From contig JAEKLU010000065.1 in assembly GCA_019509685.1 (NCBI GenBank), positions 1 through 7,519 of the forward strand: a stretch of 7,519 bases of DNA. Direction: 5' to 3'. Under the pieces are notes generated by a model, which made no database searches, was not told the DNA's origin, and was given only the letters and a program-made list of their open reading frames with translations. The position numbers and the translations under genes are program-made. Below are positions 4,835-7,519 of the stretch, piece after piece; the stretch's first letter is position 1, and every line of letters begins with the position of its first letter. This stretch comes from Mesorhizobium sp. (GTDB taxonomy: Bacteria; Pseudomonadota; Alphaproteobacteria; Rhizobiales; Rhizobiaceae).

Positions 4835-6319
4835 ATTCGAAGTCTCGGTTGCGATATGCGCGCGCTGGCGCGGCACGCCGAGGCCGGTGTCGGGCGGCTC
4901 GCCGGCCGTTGGCCGGTCCTCGATCCTGTGCATGGTCCGCCAGCGGCCAAAGCGGTAATAGGCGATGGCCAGCACCAGCGAGGCGATCGAACCCGCCGGG
5001 AAACTCCACCACAGCGCCTCCTGGCCAAGCACGCCGCGCATCGAATAGGCAAAGCCGGTGCGGATGAACAGAACCGAGACGATCAGGATGATTAGCGGCG
5101 GCATGACGGCGCCGGTGGCGCGCACCGTGGCGAAAAGCACGATGGTGATGCCGAACAGGATGAACGACCACGATGCCACCTTGTTGATGTGGGCGGCAAT
5201 GTCGATCGCGGTGCTGTCGCCGCTCAAGAAAAGGCTGAGCACCGAGCGGTCGAAGACGAACAGCAGCGCCACCAGCGCGCCGGTCAGCACCAGGTTGAAG
5301 CGGACGCCGGAGGCCGCGACCTTGCCGATGCGGTCCCAGCGGCCGGCGCCGACATTTTGCGCCGCCATGGAAGAGACCGCGGCGCCGATGGCAAGCGCCG
5401 GCATCTGGATATAGGTCCAGAGCTGCGCCGCGATGCCATAGGCGGCGGCAACCTGCGAGCCATAGGAATTGACGATGCCCATCACGGTCAGCGCGGCGGC
5501 CGAGATGACAATCATCTGCAGTCCCATCGGGATGCCTTTGAAGACGATGATCCTGAGCAGCGCCGGATCGGGCCGGAGTAAAGCGAGATCGGCGCCGGCC
5601 AGCCGCAGCGGGTTCTTGCGCGCATAGAGCACGATCAGGATGGCGATGACGCTCACCGTCTGGCCGACGAGCGTCGAGGTCGCCGAGCCGACGATGCCGA
5701 GCTCGGGGAAGGGGCCGATGCCGCGGATCAGCAATGGGTTCAAGACGACGTCGAGAACCACCGCCAGCGCCATGAAGACAAAAGGCGTGCGTGAATCGCC
5801 GGCGCCGCGCAGCACGGTCATGACGAAGGACAGAAGGTTCATCATCGGCACGGCAACGAAGATGATGCGCAAATAGCTGCGCGCCAGCGGCAAGGCGTCG
5901 GCCGGCGTGCCGAGGCCGGTGAGGATGGCATCGACCCAAATCCAGCCGCAGACGGCGAACACGACCGAGATGAGGAAGAAGAAGGTGGCGCTGGTGCCGA
6001 CGATGCGCTTGGCTTCGGGCAGGTCGCGGGCGCCGACCGACTGCGCGACCAGGATCGTCGCCGCCATGCCGATGCCGAACACGGTGCCGAGGATCAGGAA
6101 CAGCACCAGATTGGCGTTGGAGGTCGCCGTCAGCGCCGCCTCGCCAAGGAAGCGACCGACCCAGACGGCGTTGATCGAGCCGTTGAGCGACTGCAGCACG
6201 TTGGAACCGAGCACGGGCAGCGCGAACAAAAGCAGCGTGCGCGGGATCGGGCCGCTGGTCAGGTCGCCGACGCGTTGGCGGCTGGGCTTGTTGTCATCCA
6301 TGTCGGCACCGAAAATCAT
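4832..6319 (-). CDS. MATE family efflux transporter
   Basis: This 495-residue multidrug and toxic compound extrusion protein has about 12 membrane helices in two homologous halves. Family landmarks are VAQSVGARDLPEA (about residues 91-103) and its second-half counterpart AAQNVGAGRWDR (318-329), plus VLRGAGDSRTP (169-179) and DVVLNPLLI (190-198). Such proteins expel cationic drugs, metabolites or organic acids using Na+ or H+ gradients; the substrate here is unknown. The C-terminus, from about residue 465, is a hydrophilic tail. The start is doubtful. The ATG at 6319 directly abuts a strong hairpin (6320-6348) and has no Shine-Dalgarno outside it, whereas a second ATG six codons on (6299-6301, MDDNKPSRQ) clears it and gives 489 residues; I think the latter is more likely. 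The gene follows the phytase-like gene in the same direction after 87 nt, and converges on the MFS gene, so two unrelated exporter families stand tail to tail. Confidence 0.92.
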   Translation of the reverse strand: MIFGADMDDNKPSRQRVGDLTSGPIPRTLLLFALPVLGSNVLQSLNGSINAVWVGRFLGEAALTATSNANLVLFLILGTVFGIGMAATILVAQSVGARDLPEAKRIVGTSATFFFLISVVFAVCGWIWVDAILTGLGTPADALPLARSYLRIIFVAVPMMNLLSFVMTVLRGAGDSRTPFVFMALAVVLDVVLNPLLIRGIGPFPELGIVGSATSTLVGQTVSVIAILIVLYARKNPLRLAGADLALLRPDPALLRIIVFKGIPMGLQMIVISAAALTVMGIVNSYGSQVAAAYGIAAQLWTYIQMPALAIGAAVSSMAAQNVGAGRWDRIGKVAASGVRFNLVLTGALVALLFVFDRSVLSLFLSGDSTAIDIAAHINKVASWSFILFGITIVLFATVRATGAVMPPLIILIVSVLFIRTGFAYSMRGVLGQEALWWSFPAGSIASLVLAIAYYRFGRWRTMHRIEDRPTAGEPPDTGLGVPRQRAHIATETSN

Positions 6320-6348
6320 TCAGGCCCGCGATGCTATCGCAGGCCTGA
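6320..6348 (-). terminator. Strong hairpin between the phytase-like and MATE genes
   Basis: TCAGGCC (6320-6326) pairs with GGCCTGA (6342-6348), and inside it, after one mismatch (6327/6341), GCGAT (6328-6332) pairs with ATCGC (6336-6340) around a 3-nt loop. The result is a 12-bp near-perfect stem. On the minus strand it is followed by ATGATTTTCGG, a short T-run, so it may be an intrinsic terminator or attenuator for the phytase-like gene. It also touches the first possible MATE start codon at 6319. Confidence 0.5.
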
Positions 6349-6406
6349 TGCACATGCACGCCTTTGTGGCCGAGCCAGATGGGCAGGTATCTGGCGCTGC
6401 GCCGCC

Positions 6407-7519
6407 TTACTGGGTGTTGCTGGCGAGGCCAGGCAGGGTCACCTGGAAGACAAGGAAGGTGGTGTCGACGTCGGCGCCGTCGTCGGCCTTGTAGGGCGCG
6501 CCGACCTGGAAACCGTCCTGGGTCAGGAAGTCATTGTCATTGGCGACGAACAGGAAATAGTCGTCGGGCAGCTTCGGATCCAGCACCGAAGCCAGCGACA
6601 TCGCCTCCCACTTCTCCGAGAGGTTGTTCTTGTCGTTCGGCGCGCCATTGTGCATGCCGAAGCGGCCGAGCTCGGCATTGTCGTTGATGTCGATGAAAGG
6701 CGTCAGCTTAGCCGTCGTCACCGACGGATCGACCACCCCCTTCGGTGCCACCGGCTTGTCGGCGGCGTCGAACGGGCCGTTGGCGATATCTGTGGCTTCG
6801 GAGAGATCGACAATGTTGATCTTGCGATAGATCGACTCGGCGCCCTTCAGGCCCTGGCCGTTGCCTGAGTCGCGTGCCAGCATCAGGAAGCGGGTGTCGG
6901 AGAGCGCCACGATCTCGCTCTGCGCGGCCACCTTGGTCTTGCCCTTGGCGTCCTTGAACACCGGCAGCGGCACGACATATTCATGCGCAAGCTTGAGGTG
7001 GGCGAGGTCGGAAGCGTCATAGACCAGCGCGCGGGTGTTCTGGCGCGTCGAGCCGGAATCGCCGCCATCCTGGCGGGTTGCCGACTGCAGCACGGCGATC
7101 AGGAACTTGCCTTCCGGCGTCATCGCCATGCCTTCGAGGCCCTGGTTGTTCTGGCGGCCGGTCTCGGGATCCTTCGGATCGGGCTCGGCGGCGCCGGGGC
7201 CGGGATTGTCGGACGCGAAGTTCGGCTTGCCGTGGCGCATGGGCACCAGGGCAGCCGGCGGCTGGGTGGCCGACATCAGATGGCCGTCGGCCGAGAAGCG
7301 GTAGATGTTTGGGCCATATTCGTCGGAGATGAACATGGTGCCGTCTGGCAGGCGCACGATCGCCTCATTGTCCAGCGCCAGCTTGCCATTGTCGGCCTGC
7401 GGCAGGATAGGCATGTCGCCGGCGGCCGGGCGTACGCCGTTCAGCGGATCGAGCCCGGTGGTGTCGGCGCCCTTGTCGTCGGTCAACAGCATGGTGTCGG
7501 CAAGTGCTGCCTTGACGCC
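6407..7519 (-). CDS. Phytase-like / esterase-like protein, N-terminus outside window
   Basis: The frame is open from the right edge of the window to TAA at 6407-6409, giving 370 visible residues. The ATG at 7492 is internal, because the nine preceding codons (GVKAALADT) continue the same frame to the edge. The protein resembles the family annotated as esterase-like activity of phytase (Pfam Phytase-like), which adopts a beta-propeller-like fold and is usually exported. Visible landmarks, counted from the Met at 7492, are the strand block AIVRLPDGTMFISDEYGP (44-61), a GLEGMAM block near 118-124, and a late EKWEAMSLASV followed by DDYFLFVANDNDF. The many Asp and Asn turns suggest metal-binding loops, as expected of this family, but no defined catalytic motif can be named. 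The signal peptide would lie in the missing N-terminal part. It lies 87 nt upstream of the MATE gene on the same strand, with the 6320-6348 hairpin between, so co-transcription is possible but probably attenuated. Phytase activity itself is not demonstrated for most members. Confidence 0.82.
   Translation of the reverse strand, partial: GVKAALADTMLLTDDKGADTTGLDPLNGVRPAAGDMPILPQADNGKLALDNEAIVRLPDGTMFISDEYGPNIYRFSADGHLMSATQPPAALVPMRHGKPNFASDNPGPGAAEPDPKDPETGRQNNQGLEGMAMTPEGKFLIAVLQSATRQDGGDSGSTRQNTRALVYDASDLAHLKLAHEYVVPLPVFKDAKGKTKVAAQSEIVALSDTRFLMLARDSGNGQGLKGAESIYRKINIVDLSEATDIANGPFDAADKPVAPKGVVDPSVTTAKLTPFIDINDNAELGRFGMHNGAPNDKNNLSEKWEAMSLASVLDPKLPDDYFLFVANDNDFLTQDGFQVGAPYKADDGADVDTTFLVFQVTLPGLASNTQ

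Noticed and set aside
3911..5095. A 394-codon plus-strand frame across the MFS and MATE ends
   Set aside because: It is an out-of-frame shadow of the MFS gene running through the intergenic repeat into the antisense of MATE; no recognisable domain.
4770..5939. A 389-codon minus-strand frame inside MATE
   Set aside because: Shifted-frame shadow of the MATE gene with Arg/His-rich composition and no hydrophobic helices.

Overview
The window looks like a chromosomal segment of a GC-rich alphaproteobacterium, most likely a Mesorhizobium or close Phyllobacteriaceae relative. This is judged from codon use, protein style, promoters of the alphaproteobacterial EcfG type, and an intergenic repeat I associate from memory with Mesorhizobium. 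No RNA gene, CRISPR array, integrase or transposase was seen. Two genes run off the ends of the window.

Layout, left to right. (1) Up to 602: a hexapeptide-repeat acetyltransferase of the type found in phosphonate (phn) clusters, broken by an in-frame TAA at 132-134. (2) 603-929: a hairpin-rich spacer ending in a candidate EcfG promoter. (3) 930-1361 (+): a small two-helix membrane protein of the low-affinity iron permease family, convergent with (4) 1369-2235 (-): an SDR oxidoreductase with a complete catalytic set. (5) 2236-2439: a spacer carrying four exact-period 23-bp tandem repeats plus a broken fifth. (6) 2440-2757 (+): an unrecognised helical protein of about 100 residues, convergent with (7) 2796-3371 (-): a TMEM175-family channel-like membrane protein. 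(8) 3372-3545: a divergent spacer with an exact GGAAC-N16-CGTT promoter match. (9) 3546-4733 (+): a 12-helix MFS transporter, convergent with (10) 4832-6319 (-): a MATE efflux transporter; the gap between them is filled by a structured intergenic repeat. (11) 6407-7519 (-): a phytase-like/esterase-like secreted protein whose N-terminus lies outside the window; a strong hairpin separates it from the MATE gene.

No single pathway links these genes. They are mostly single-gene units in alternating orientation, four of them membrane proteins (iron-permease-like, TMEM175, MFS, MATE). The one shared theme is regulatory: two separate plus-strand membrane-protein genes (930 and 3546) each have a candidate promoter for the general stress sigma factor EcfG/RpoE2. 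I do not see a clear new multi-gene system. The points most worth a second look are the nonsense-broken acetyltransferase, the two EcfG-type promoters, the 23-bp tandem array, the structured repeat at 4734-4834 with a decayed relative at 2755-2779, and the hairpin that touches the annotated MATE start.
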